Shown here: positions 12,244 to 33,823 of the stretch, one piece after another
How the letters are laid out: every line of letters starts with the position of its first letter
Numbering within the stretch: position 1 is the first letter of the stretch
Assembly (NCBI GenBank): GCA_963693365.1
Contig: CAVNZM010000001.1
Location: 2,914,001-2,978,000 of the forward strand
Direction: 5' to 3'
DNA: 64,000 bases
Source of the DNA: Amoebidium appalachense
Lineage: Eukaryota; Ichthyosporea
Notes under the pieces: model-generated
What the model was told of the DNA's origin: nothing
What the model saw: the letters and a program-made list of their open reading frames with translations, nothing else
Database searches by the model: none
Made by a program: the position numbers and the translations under genes

Positions 12244-12410
12244 CTGTTTAGTTTCTTGGATTTCTAGCTAGTAGGAGAGGACGATTTTGGTGCATGTTTT
12301 GGATGGTTGCACCGGACGTAGCAGTGTATGATTCGTTTTAGGCGTCTGGTTTCTGCACCGCAAGGCTGATATGGGTGCCTGTTCACTGCATGTAAAAATG
12401 CCCCCCCCCC

Positions 12411-12441
<31 letters not shown>

Positions 12442-12455
12442 ACACACACCAACCC

Positions 12456-12486
<31 letters not shown>

Positions 12487-13034
12487 ACACACACACCCCC
12501 CCCCCCCCCCCCCCCCCCCCCAACACACACACACACACACACACACACACCCGCCTGCCCGCCCGCCCGCTCTGCCCCCTCTCGGTGTAGCCCGTAATTG
12601 TAATACTGAAGCGTCATGGAGTGTTTTTGAATCATCGGATGTGTGTATGTGTGTGCGTGCGTGCGTGCGTGCATGGGCGTGCTCGCATATGTGCACATGT
12701 GTGTGTCTGTGTCTGTGTGTGTGTTTTGGGGGGGGGAGGGGGGGGTTGAGCCAGATGGCAATGCGCATGCAGTAAAATCACGATGTAAGAGTTAATGGTC
12801 ATTTGGCTGCACTTCTCATTGAGATGATCGAATGACGTATGAATGAATGCCAACGAAAACCTTAATAAACATAAATAGATTAACTGATCCATTCACACTT
12901 AACCATTATTAGTGGAAAACATGGTCCCCCCCCCCTCCCCCCTCCTCTGCTTACTGTGCAACTTGTTAATCCCCGGAATTTCAACTGCCCTTGCCTGTTG
13001 CGTGCTCACGTAAGTAACCCTGCTCATCTCTGAT

Positions 13035-13232
13035 CAGACGGTTGACCCACCCATGTACGTTCAAGTGAATCAGTTTCAGTATCTGAGTTGGGTTTGTGGC
13101 GAGGTGAATGGGTCGAAACTCGGGTACTGTGGATCACGTGGGGCCCCCCTGAGGATGGGCTCTGCTTTTATGCTAATGTGTACTTCGTACTTTATGACAC
13201 ATTCAAACCCCCGCCCCCCCCCCCCCCCCCCC
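13035..13232 (-). repeat. Near full-length copy of dispersed repeat (reverse orientation)
   Basis: Read on the minus strand it starts after a poly-G run with GTTTGAATGTGTCATAAAG, contains AAGTACGAAGTAC and AGAGCCCATCCTCAGGG, and runs through CACAGTACCCGAGTTTCG, ATACTG, TTCACTTGA and ATGGGTGGGTC. The same blocks occur in the same order at 47976-48190. The parallel over about 200 bp defines the element's extent. Confidence 0.75.
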
Positions 13233-14174
13233 CCCCCCCTCCCCCCGGTGTTCGAAAAGGTACGACCTTGATTTCGACTTTGAAGATGTCATCACAAGGT
13301 GTACATGTGCGTACATGGTCAGGTGTATGTCTCTATACGTCAACATGAATTTATTGTTTTACTTTGTTGGTCTTTCGGCCCTTGCCATCCATCGATCAAT
13401 ACAGTTCCTTCAAACTTTAGAAAGTTCTTTAAATAGATGATCGTAAATCATCGGCAAGGTGGCTTAAAGGATCACTAGTATACAGTCTACTATACAAAGT
13501 GAAAATGTACACACTTAAGTGACACATTTACATCTGCCGACTCGGAATTTACACGCGTACACATGTACTTGATCAAAATCAGGTAGTATTAAAGTTTTTA
13601 ATCAATACTTAACCTTCGATGCTTTTGTCCATGTCATGTAATTTTTTACACAGGGGATAAAGTTCTGTGGATGGTACAAGAATTTCAAAGAGAAAAAAAG
13701 CGTCAACTCAATCGGATATATCATCTTTCGTTTCAAGAACAAAAAGCGCCAACATTGGCCTGTACGTATACGGATCTACTCGCACAGGATTCCAAAAATT
13801 AAATGATTTTTATCAAAAAAGATCCCCCGTAGCAATAAATCTAACAGGGTGGTGCTCACAAGACCACATGCATGCTGGGGGGGATATGGTAAACGGGTGC
13901 AAGTGTCACATATAGTTGTTCAATGATATATCAGCACTCAGGTTTTAGCGGTTTTGTAAATTTGTACGGCGTCGAATTCGGATTTCCCTAACGCGGTAGT
14001 AGTAGGTTTCCTCGGCGGGGTGTCTTTAAGGCTGAGGCTCGACGGTAGATGTCACACGGCTGCCACTGTTAAAAGCATCGAGGGAGGGCATGCCTGTTTT
14101 GGACAGCCGCCTGTTGTTGGTGGGATGATTAGTAATTGGGTTCAGTGCAGGAAGTACTTTGTGCAGTCAACTGA

Positions 14175-14440
14175 ATTCGTGCATCCTTAGAAGATCATAA
14201 ATTCAATTAAGTTCGTGTGTTCTCTTGAATTCATGTATTCTTGTATATTCGTGTATTCTTCTAAGTTAGTGTATTCTTTGGAATTCATATTTTCTTTTTA
14301 GTTCGTATGTTTTCCTTGAATTCCGGGTACTCTTACGGTTCGTGTATTCTCTTACTTTGATGGGTTTGATATGTTTATGCATGCTTTAGGTTCATGTCTT
14401 CAAGCCTTCAAGTGTTCATGCATTCTAAGTTTTATACATG
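14175..14440 (+). repeat. Degenerate short tandem array (TTCGTGTATTCTT-like)
   Basis: About a dozen diverged units alternate GTTCGTGTATTCT and TTGAATTCATG-type segments. The array extends to the 3' end of CDC14, whose stop codon (14442-14444) lies within or against the last unit. Confidence 0.55.
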
Positions 14441-14441
14441 T

Positions 14442-24706
<10,265 letters not shown>

Positions 24707-26365
24707 ACGTTGTTTATGTAGTTAAGAAACCCACTGCATGTCCACACACTAACGAGTTGTTTGATATAAGCAGCGATACTTTGGTGCCCGATTTTGGATT
24801 GTGGAGAGTATATCATTAACGAAGAGAAATTATCGTTAACACTCGGTGTGTGGACGTCGACGGACGAGCAACCTGTTGCACAAGTTGGCACATGAACACT
24901 TCGGCCAAAGGCTTGAAGCCCAGCAACATCGCCTAAAAAGTGTAGATGACCTGCATTTAAAAGAACAATATTGATGAGTCAATCTTAATCTGTTTTAAAA
25001 ATTGTTTCAGGGTATGATTGGTGAACAGTTGGAACTTATAAAAGTCGTTATTGCCGATCCACAGCAGCCTGAATTTCGAAGGATGGTTGCTTCAGGTTCT
25101 TATTGGTGCTTTGTTGTTACCCAGGCAGGAGCTCTCGTGATTGGTTGATCCCCATTCAGAGTAGACTCTGATAACGCTAGGAAACCCCTAGCGCTCAAAG
25201 CAAGCAGGCGAGTCTTTTGAACTCGATCTTTTGACAATAACTGCATATAAAATCACTTCCCGTTTCTTTTTCATGGGATGGCACATATCTATGATTTCAT
25301 CTGGTAGTTAAAGCAACTTACGGCAAAAGCTAGCATGCCAATCGTTTGCTCCCTGTGGTGCATTATTAGCCAATCTCCGATGTCGATTTTAGGTAGTCCA
25401 ATCAGAGCATGTCAGCTCAGATTCAGCTGTGCACTTCAGGAAATTTGACAGCAAAGGCACGTGAGGTTGGCTCAGGTTACGTAAAAACGGTATTCAATTT
25501 CCAATGCTTATTAATAAATAGAGCCCTAAAAAATACAGCATACTCGCTTATGTGCACGCATTCTAATTTAGTGCATAAATCAACTGTGCCTACCAGTCTT
25601 ACTAATTATCAGAGTATATTTCTTCGACCGAGTCAACTGCCGCGCCAGCAAGCATGCATTGTACACAGTTATGATATCTGACCAATTGCGATTCGATTTG
25701 CGAATAAGTATCGCCATCTTTTTTATTGTCCTCGCCGTGGTGGCCTGCTCCATTTCGCGTCATGGTGCTCTAAACATTGTCGTTGTAAATAAGAGAAGTA
25801 TTGTAATATATATTTGCATACATAAAAAAAATACATTTACGTACTTCAGAGTAATAATTATTTACCATAGCACAGCCAAATTCATTATGCCATTTGTCAC
25901 ATGCTACAGATCTATCCAATCGGAACAAAGAAATTTGAGTTCAGCAACACGATTGGCTCCCTGAACCTGCATGTCTAGTATATAAAATCTGGCACCTTTG
26001 ATTTCAGATGTGCGTCGTATGCAGGAACGCACATTTGTCACAGAATTGCTACCGTTGGGCAGAAGACGCATTCTCGTTTTATTTAGGCACCGCAGAATTT
26101 ACAGGCTCAGGGGTTAGAGGAACACTGTTTTAAGTACTAACGCTAGAAGAGCACCACGCCAAATGCAATGCTATCAAGTTTTGGGCGCTACCTGGTTGCT
26201 GGGTGACAGGCGATGGATGCAGCACTACTTAGTACAATCTATTCTTAGTTCAATCTACGTCTTTTTATTCATGATCACTGCATAGAACGGCGGGCATATA
26301 TGTGCACAGACCACTAATACACCTATATAGTGTACGAATTTCTACTCACAGTGACATGTGCATGT
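24707..26365. other. Divergent intergenic region CDC14 / LTA-synthase-like gene
   Basis: About 1.66 kb of unique DNA without microsatellites. It contains short inverted repeats (25158-25169 and 25175-25193), a GCATATAAAATC box near 25240, and an ATTGG box (25952-25956) followed by TATATAAAA (25979-25987). Short frames occur but none looks coding. Confidence 0.6.
25952..25987 (+). promoter_or_regulatory. ATTGG-TATA core promoter upstream of LTA-synthase-like gene
   Basis: ATTGG (an inverted CCAAT) is followed 27 bp later by TATATAAAA, the same spacing as at 58460-58492 and close to that before FTSJ1. The predicted leader to the ATG at 26366 is about 350 nt, so an upstream exon or a different start is possible. 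Confidence 0.4.
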
Positions 26366-28846
26366 ATGGGGCATAAGCTCTTGACTTACGTCATAACGAT
26401 GATTGGGTTGGAGCAACCTTCCTTTGTGTGGCACGGCCAAGCCAATTCCAGCTGTAGTGACCGATTCTGTGCTCAGTACTCTCTAATTACAGACATGCAT
26501 ATGGTGGAATCAGGGGAGTCCAAGGTACCTCTGGGCCAAACCGCGGACGATGCTCTCTTTGACGACACACCCGTGGGCGAATTTATCGATTTACTGCCCT
26601 TGGTATCCTCCACGCAAAACAATCCCGGTGAGAAACGACCATCTTTAGTGACTCTAAAAAATGGCAGGGATTTTAATCGCAAAACACCATCAAATTTAGC
26701 ACAATGGACCGTGCTTGTGGTGTTGGTTGGCTTTATGCCGCTGGTATCTCGCATCTACATGTTGGTGGTGAACGCTGAAATCGATGCCTTCACTGCGCGG
26801 GAGATTACTATGGGGTGGCTGTGTGGATTGACACAGGATGCCTGTGTGCTAGCTCAGAGCATGACTCTGTTTTTTATCCTCGACGCTGCCTTTGCCACAG
26901 TGGTGGATATGTTTTCATCACGACACACTTCTTGCAGATGCGGAGTAATTGCCTTCCGCCTTTTTCGAGCAATCATTCTTGGTGCAGCATACTTTGTCAG
27001 CACCATTTGGGCATGGTCGGACTTTATTCTTTTCGTGAATGTTCAAGAGCAGCGCATCAACAAGGCATACTGCCGTTTGGTTAAGGACCTAGTCGCTTCG
27101 GGCTGGGACTCTGTTGTTGCTGAAAGTGTAAAGATACCCCTCAGCATCACCCACCCCTATGTTCTAGATGCTATCTACACAGTCTTTCTGATATGCTTTG
27201 ATGTTGCTGCCTATTACTGGCTAAGGCTGGCGCAGCATCTAACTCCACGACAGAGGTTACGACGGTTAGCAGTGATGAGTCTAGGTACTGTGTGCATTCT
27301 GCTTGCCGCCATGGGGGCAACGTATCTGGCCGGCAGCAAGCAGCTGCACTACCGCATCGACAATGCCACCTACCGCCTCGAGGCCAACGTGCTGGGCTTC
27401 TACCGCGTCGAGATGGCCCCCCCAGCCAGCCTCCGCCCCAGCGACCTCACCGACCACACCATGTTTGGGCCCACAGAGCAGTTTGTGCGGCCACCACACA
27501 TCGACCCTGCACAGTACCCGCTGTGGCGCAAAACCACCGCCTACACCGGCCCAAAGGCCTTCGATGTGAACATGGACGGTAGCAGCCAGGCTAAACCCAA
27601 CGTGCTCATTCTGATGCTCGAATCCTTCAAAGCAAACGACATGGGCGCTCTGGACCCTCTAGGCCGCTTCACAAACACCACCAGCCCCACACCAAACATT
27701 GACAGATTGACGCGTGAGGGTGTTCTCTTTACGAATTTTTATTCCAACGGTATCGCCACCAGCCGCAGTCTTCCTTCTGTTTTGTTCGGCTCGCTCCCCC
27801 AACTTAGCGAGGAACCGATATCCAGCCGCGGTAGTGATATTCGCATGACAGGGCTACCGAGTCTCATGAAGAAAAACGGTTACCACACCCGCTTCCAATC
27901 GAGCGTAGACATAAATTGGGACGGGTGGAATGTTTTTCTCCCATCGCACGGGTTTGATGCGGTGTTGGGGGTACCCTACTATGCGCAGAGGGCGGCAGAA
28001 TTAGATCTCCCTACACCCAGTTTTTCATGGGGTTACCACGACCAGTTAGGCCTAGCCGTCCTAGCCGATGATTTGGAAACATTACACAAAAACAACACAC
28101 CGTTTTTCACGATGGCATACACCATTTCTGGTCACCACCCGTTCAAAATGCCACACAACTACACCGCGCCAGATTTCAGCCCCATTGCACGGGGACACAG
28201 CGACCACGCCAAACTGCAAGCAGTGAACTATGTCGACCACCACGTGGGTCAATTAATAGACCGCCTCAACACCACGGGGGTGCTCGATAACACGGTGGTG
28301 CTGGTCTTGGGGGACCACGGGTTTCCGACGGGCGAACACAACAAGCTGATCGACGACAACGAAAACGACCCCCTGCACCAGGAGATGGTGCACGTGCCCC
28401 TGCTCGTGCTGGCCCCAGCACTCAGCAAAAACAACCGCGGGCTGCGGGTCGACCGACCGGCCAGCCACGTTGACGTTATGGCCACCGTGGCCGACATGCT
28501 GCGATTGGCCGAAATTACCCCCGGGGGGTTTTGGCAGCACGGGATTGGGCGATCTCTCATGCGGCACGATGACACGGCACGGGCACTGATCAGCTCGCCC
28601 TACACCATGCAGTTTGTGGCCGTGGTCGAGGGGTGGCACAAGTTTGCCTTTTATGGGGACGGCCAGCAGTTCTACACCGATCTGAGATCCGATCCCGGTG
28701 AGATGGAGATGGAAAATTCGACCAGTCGGGTGGATAGCGGCCGTCTACAGCGAATGAAGGAACTGGCTTGGGGATGGCCTTACCGCTTTTTGGAATTGTA
28801 CGAAGGAAATCGGTTAATGCCTCCAAACCACAATTTGGAGAGCTAG
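26366..28846 (+). CDS. Membrane-anchored sulfatase-fold phosphotransferase, LTA synthase-like
   Basis: A single uninterrupted frame of 826 aa from the first ATG (the frame extends 12 codons upstream without ATG). After a roughly 110-residue hydrophilic N-terminus come five hydrophobic segments near residues 112-134, 155-182, 197-221, 270-290 and 304-326, then a catalytic domain from about residue 410. That order (five helices plus outer sulfatase/alkaline-phosphatase-type domain) is that of bacterial LtaS/phosphoglycerol transferases. Visible motifs are KPNVLILMLESF with metal ligand E419, NGIATSRSLPS with candidate nucleophile T465, SGHHPF (H590-H591) and LGDHG (D650-H651). Several N-x-S/T sites lie in the catalytic domain, as expected outside the cytosol. 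The family moves phosphoglycerol-type groups or hydrolyses phosphate/sulfate esters; the substrate here is unknown. It is intronless in a locus where every other gene is heavily split, which suggests horizontal transfer or retroposition. The later Met at 26494 is an alternative start. Confidence 0.85.
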   Translation: MGHKLLTYVITMIGLEQPSFVWHGQANSSCSDRFCAQYSLITDMHMVESGESKVPLGQTADDALFDDTPVGEFIDLLPLVSSTQNNPGEKRPSLVTLKNGRDFNRKTPSNLAQWTVLVVLVGFMPLVSRIYMLVVNAEIDAFTAREITMGWLCGLTQDACVLAQSMTLFFILDAAFATVVDMFSSRHTSCRCGVIAFRLFRAIILGAAYFVSTIWAWSDFILFVNVQEQRINKAYCRLVKDLVASGWDSVVAESVKIPLSITHPYVLDAIYTVFLICFDVAAYYWLRLAQHLTPRQRLRRLAVMSLGTVCILLAAMGATYLAGSKQLHYRIDNATYRLEANVLGFYRVEMAPPASLRPSDLTDHTMFGPTEQFVRPPHIDPAQYPLWRKTTAYTGPKAFDVNMDGSSQAKPNVLILMLESFKANDMGALDPLGRFTNTTSPTPNIDRLTREGVLFTNFYSNGIATSRSLPSVLFGSLPQLSEEPISSRGSDIRMTGLPSLMKKNGYHTRFQSSVDINWDGWNVFLPSHGFDAVLGVPYYAQRAAELDLPTPSFSWGYHDQLGLAVLADDLETLHKNNTPFFTMAYTISGHHPFKMPHNYTAPDFSPIARGHSDHAKLQAVNYVDHHVGQLIDRLNTTGVLDNTVVLVLGDHGFPTGEHNKLIDDNENDPLHQEMVHVPLLVLAPALSKNNRGLRVDRPASHVDVMATVADMLRLAEITPGGFWQHGIGRSLMRHDDTARALISSPYTMQFVAVVEGWHKFAFYGDGQQFYTDLRSDPGEMEMENSTSRVDSGRLQRMKELAWGWPYRFLELYEGNRLMPPNHNLES

Positions 28847-29253
28847 GGTTGATGCACATTGGCTACCTTTAAGTGAAGTTAGACGGTGCGGCAAAATAAT
28901 TAGTGTAAGAATAATCGTTTTAGTTTGGTTTTTATACAGCACTGTGTCTATAACTGAGTTGAGCTTTTATTTGTTGTATAATAGATAAGTCAGTAAAACT
29001 CTATACAGGGGCGCTCGGGCATTACGAGAACGAATACCTGTGCCTAGCACTGACTTTCGATCACCTAGAATCTTTTCCATAAATGGCAAAATCGCGCGAC
29101 CACCCAGCTGGCCTGGTTATAGTCGCACGTGGGGTTGCTAGCAGCTTCGATTGCTAATGATAAAAGTTGTTAAGTCTGTGCTCGGACCTGCTTTTTGCAG
29201 TACCTACAAGGTTATTAGTACCCAATATTTGAGCATGCATCCAGTTTACCCTC

Positions 29254-29265
29254 CCCCCCCCCCCC

Positions 29266-29304
<39 letters not shown>

Positions 29305-29348
29305 ACAAACACACACATACACACGCACACATACACACAAACACCAGC

Positions 29349-29401
<53 letters not shown>

Positions 29402-29419
29402 AAAAAAAAAAAAAAAAAA
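29254..29419 (+). repeat. C runs and C-run/A-run compound
   Basis: Two long C runs separated by (AC)n-like DNA; the second passes straight into about 28 A. Confidence 0.8.
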
Positions 29420-29956
29420 CCCACATACACATACACAAACAATTGCCACACAAAAAAGAAACCCAAACTTCCAACCCCGAAAGCTGCACATAACTGAATC
29501 CATAAACATGTCGTTTCCCTGCTGTCTGCTCCCCCCCCCCCCCCCGGCCCACTCCCACCCCACACCCCCTCCCTCCCTCACACTCCCCTCCCCTTTCTAG
29601 GCACCCTAGGCCTTCAAAACCTTCTTCACCTGCCTCCACCACCTCCTTATTCCCCCTCTCATCCCCCCACCCCTCTCACCTCCCCCCCCCCTTCCCCTCC
29701 TTAAACCCCCCCCCCTCCCCCGCCGCCCCCACCCCAACCTCCCCCCCCCCCCCCCCCCCCGTTTTCTCCTTCATCCTCCTCTTTTCACAGAACTGTTTTT
29801 GCACTAGGCGAATTTGCACTTGACTACTCCCCGTGTGTTTGGTGATTATGTGCATCGAGGGTTCTCTTGATTTTCGTGCTAGCCCAAGATGTGGGTTTCA
29901 CTGCATAGGCTAGGGAAACGTCTATTCAATTTCAAATATTAGTTATAATGTCTAGG

Positions 29957-30037
29957 TGTTTAATAGCATGCTTGACCCAACCAATAAAAGCCGGCTTTTA
30001 GTCCCCTCAAACCCTCCATTCCTGTGAAATGCGCCGG
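29957..30037 (-). repeat. Dispersed repeat, copy 1 of inverted pair
   Basis: On the minus strand it reads TTTCACAGGAATGGAGGGTTT, then GGGGACTAAAAGCCGGC and TTTTATTGGTTGGGTCAAGC. The same series of blocks occurs on the plus strand at 31366-31440. Both copies are preceded by a G/C run. Confidence 0.65.
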
Positions 30038-30727
30038 GGGGAGGGGGGGGGGGGGGGGAGGGGGGGGGGGAGGGGAGGGAGAGGGGCAGGGTAGAATTTG
30101 TGCCATATTTATACACCCAAGCATAAACAAGAGAAGAAGGGGGGTCGGGTACCGTGAAACACACACAAATACCTGCGTACTTGGGACCACCAAACAAGCA
30201 TACACATGTGCACTCACTATGAAGCACCCGAGCACACGTCCGCATACTCAACACTCGATTTCTCTCCTTCGCCCTCACTATATACGGAAAAATATTTCTC
30301 CCTCTGGCACAAAACACGAAAAGCAACCCCCCCCCCCCCCCCCTCCCCGATGCACAGGGCTGCACACACGTACAACATATACACACACCGACCGTGCACA
30401 CACACGGCAAGCATGGCCACACCTTGGCACACCCTTAAAGGGTGTTTGCCTCCTCACTTAAACACCGAATCGGCACACACATACACCCTGCAGGCAAGGA
30501 CACACACGCCCGCACGCCGTAAAGTAGAAGAAGCACAGGCCCAACGGCCAGGCCTACCGATCCGCACACGCCCCATTCATACTCCAATGCACGCACACCC
30601 AAGATTTTCATACACACACACACACGTGCGAGCGCATGCACACACACATGCAAGAACACAAATACACACACACACACACAAAAACACCGTACACACACAC
30701 ACACACACACACACAAACGTTTACACA

Positions 30728-30760
<33 letters not shown>

Positions 30761-31365
30761 GCGTTCTCTGTGTCTTCCTACACCACCCACACACCCTCAC
30801 ACCCCATGCACCCGCACAACCTGTTTGAGTGCACAGAACATGTCAGCTAGCTCTTACGAGACAGGACCATCCCTGCAATTGCCTTTTCTTTTGGGGGGGG
30901 GGGGGGGGGGGAGGGGGGGGCGGAGGGGGGGGAGGGGGGGAGTGTCCTCTCTTAAGTCTTGTACGAGCATAAAAGAGTGCTTTGTTCTTTCTTTCTTTCT
31001 TCCTCTTTCAAAGACTTCCCTTTGCAAATCAAACAAATATAAATTCCATGTCCCCTTTTTCTTCACCGCCATACACGAGAAGCTTTACTACCAATCTACG
31101 GCCTGTGCCTTTTGTACAAACATTCTCTATGCATGTGGGCCGATGAGGTTGTGGTGGCGACGTGTGCGTGACGTGTGTGTAGGTGTTGTGCATCAGTGAG
31201 TGGGTGTGTACTCGTGTGTGCGCGCACGTGTGTGTGTGCGTGTGTGTGTGTGGTTGTGGGTGTGGGTGGGTGTGTATGTTCTATTTGTTTTACGATTCCC
31301 GGATGCCCCATTTTTCTTGTTTTTGCAAGGCTGTAATCACGCAAAATCCCCCCCCCCCCCTCCCC

Positions 31366-31440
31366 CCCGCGGCGTTCCACAGGAACAGAGGGTTTAGGGG
31401 GACAAGCCAGCTTTTGTTGGCTGGGCTAAACACGCTAAAC
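31366..31440 (+). repeat. Dispersed repeat, copy 2 of inverted pair
   Basis: TTCCACAGGAACAGAGGGTTT followed by GGGGGACAAGCCAGC and TTTTGTTGGCTGGGCTAA. About 80% similar by eye to the reverse complement of 29957-30037, 1.3 kb away. Confidence 0.65.
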
Positions 31441-31663
31441 ACTGGACCCCAAAACCTCGAAATTGAATCAAATGTTTCCCCTAGGCTAATCACTAACATC
31501 CGCATGTTAGGCTAGCACTGAAACCAAGAGAATATAGATGCGCATAACTATGGGAGCAGTGCAAAATTGCCCGGTGCAAAAATGAAAAGGTGGGGGGGGG
31601 GGGGGGGGGTAGGTGTGGGGAGGGGAGGGGGGAGGGAATGAGATGGGCCGGGGGGGTGGGCGG

Positions 31664-31711
<48 letters not shown>

Positions 31712-32153
31712 AGATAAGGAGGTGGCGGAGTGTGGGTGAAAAAGGTTTGAGAGGGCATCGGGTGGGAAGAGTAATGGAGGTTTGGGGGTGGGGGGGAAAG
31801 GGGGGGGGGGGGGGGTATGATGGCGGAGGGGGTCCCCGGGGGGAAGGGAGGAGGGGGGGGAGGGGAGGGGGAAGGGGGGAGGTAAGTGGAAGCAGGCCGG
31901 GGAGGGGGAGAGAGGGGGAGGGGGGGGAGTGGGGAGTGGGGGAGCAGGGGGGAGGGAGGAGGTAAGTGGAAGCAGGGCGGGGGAGGGGGAGATAAGGGGT
32001 GGGGGGGGGGGGGGGGGGGGGGGGGGGGGAGGGGAGGGGGGAGGGCGGAGGGGGCGATGGGCAGGGAAACCACAAGTCCATGAGGTAGAGTATGAACAGC
32101 TTTCGAAGTTGGAAGGTTGGGTTTCCTTTTTGTGATCTTCTTTGCTTTTTTTT

Positions 32154-32158
<5 letters not shown>

Positions 32159-32236
<78 letters not shown>

Positions 32237-32238
32237 AT
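32159..32238 (+). repeat. (GT)n tract
   Basis: A T run is followed by about 80 bp of mostly perfect GT repeat. Confidence 0.8.
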
Positions 32239-32429
32239 GTTTCTCTTTCTTTTTTCTTTTTTCTTTTTTTGGTGCTAAATGTTAATGACTTCAAACTGGG
32301 AGGGGGGTTGGGTTACGAAAGTTCCCCTGTCGGGTGAGGGGGGTCAAAATTAATGTGGTTGTACCGGTGCCGTGGGGTTTGGAGTGGTGGGAATGCACCG
32401 GTACCTCGAGCTCCCTAGTTATATGAAAT

Positions 32430-32735
32430 ATTTGCCGTATGGCATGCATGCAGTATGCTGCAACTGCAACTGCACGTAATATTTGCCGTATGGCATGCAT
32501 GCAGTATGCTGCAACTGCAACTGCACGTAATATTTGCCGTATGGCATGCATGCAGTATGCTGCAACTGCAACTGCACGTAATATTTGCCGTATGGCATGC
32601 ATGCAGTATGCTGCAACTGCAACTGCACGTAATATTTGCCGTATGGCATGCATGCAGTATGCTGCAACTGCAACTGCACGTAATAGTTGCCGTATGGCAT
32701 GCATGCAGTATGCTGCAACTGCAACTGCACGTTTT
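32430..32735 (+). repeat. 51-bp perfect tandem repeat, six copies
   Basis: The unit begins ATTTGCCGTATGGCATGC and continues with ATGCAGTATGC, two CTGCAA steps and CACGTAA. Copies start every 51 bp from 32430. All are identical except for one base (ATAGTTG) at the start of copy six and the last few bases. Because 51 is a multiple of 3 the array stays open in several frames on both strands, encoding 17-residue repeats such as AVAVAAYCMHAIRQILR. There are no spacers, so it is not a CRISPR array. No evidence of translation. Confidence 0.9.
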
Positions 32736-33010
32736 TGCCGGAAATCCCAAATCATTATTTGAACGTGATGGGTGCATGGTCACACACATGCGGCAATATG
32801 CATGCAATTGTCAGCTGCCGACACGCCCCAATAGATATCGATAACTGGCCAGGAAGGCAAACACCCGAACATGTGCATCCTGGACACACGAAAGCAAGTT
32901 CGATTCTGTGACCCACAAGGCAGCTTGAACATCAAATTTCAATGCCATATACACATACATATGAGGGACTCGCAAGCATACATCCCCCCTCCCCCCCCCC
33001 CCCCAAACTG

Positions 33011-33074
<64 letters not shown>

Positions 33075-33175
33075 ACACAACCCCTCCCAGACCTCCATGC
33101 TACGTGCGCCTCCCCCCGCCTCTCCGGGGAACCCAAATCCCCCTCCCATACGACAAGCTTACAGGTGGCACGCAA

Positions 33176-33178
<3 letters not shown>

Positions 33179-33217
<39 letters not shown>

Positions 33218-33235
33218 AAAAAAAAAAAAAAAAAG
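33179..33235 (+). repeat. C-run / A-run compound
   Basis: About 30 C directly followed by about 27 A. Confidence 0.8.
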
Positions 33236-33748
33236 ACTGAATGCATCACCATGCGACGTGTTCACTTTTCGAAGGAGATTTTTAATGATGTCCGGTGTGC
33301 ATACAAGCCTGTATTCAACACACCAGCAGCTACAAGCATATACATGTGTGCTGTCAACCAATTGTTCACATATATCCACGCGTTTTTGTTTCAGCCGTCA
33401 ATTCACGTTTCTTGCCTTTCAACCTCATCCATACTTAGGGAATATTTTTTCTGGGACATGTCCGTTTGGCACACTCACGGACAGCTCCTCACGACTACTT
33501 CCAGAATTTCATATGGAAAAAACTGAAGTTTGGTAGCTTTGTCAGCGGCTTTCAAGCATCTACACCATAGCACATAGAAACTACAGGCATCCATAGATAG
33601 CCATGCAGCGGCAAACCTTCAAAGTACACTCAGTGTGACCTGGACCACAAGCAACACAACTAACTCACACATTCTTCGCAATTTACGAATTATTTTCGAT
33701 ATGTTCTCCTTTATTCGTAATCCCCCCCCCCCCCCCCCCCCCCTTATT

Positions 33749-33751
<3 letters not shown>

Positions 33752-33818
<67 letters not shown>
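33752..33818 (+). repeat. (AC)n tract near 3' end of PPIP5K
   Basis: About 67 bp of perfect AC repeat, preceded by a C run (33722-33742). Confidence 0.8.

Positions 33819-33823
<5 letters not shown>

Larger units (their letters stand above)
12244..14441. other. Convergent intergenic gap FTSJ1 / CDC14
   Basis: The gap holds a three-part C-run/(AC)n array (12402-12550), GT/GC-rich DNA (12640-12740), an AATAAA (12864-12869), a dispersed repeat copy in reverse orientation (13035-13232), AT-rich unique DNA (13400-14170) and a degenerate 13-20-bp array (14175-14440). Several short frames are open around 13655-13920 but no frame stands out as coding, so I call no gene here. Confidence 0.6.

Noticed and set aside
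13053-13130. Coding-like stretch reading VNQFQYLSWVCGE
   Set aside because: The same DNA blocks occur in reverse at 48110-48185 as part of a dispersed repeat, so it is repeat sequence and not an exon.
13655-13920. Candidate exon after a CACAG acceptor-like site
   Set aside because: All three plus frames are open for about 150 bp and none is clearly protein-like or matches a family. No partner exon with matching phase was found.
26330-26365. Longer N-terminus of the LTA-synthase-like protein starting at GTG
   Set aside because: A eukaryotic gene should start at ATG. The first in-frame ATG is 26366.
29151-29600. Proline-rich open frame near 29151-29600
   Set aside because: It is composed of C runs and (AC)n, with no conserved segment.
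32430-32735. Possible CRISPR array or repeat-protein gene in the 51-bp array
   Set aside because: Units are contiguous without unique spacers, the genome is eukaryotic, and the frames are open on both strands simply because the unit length is divisible by three. No start context or flanking exon was seen.
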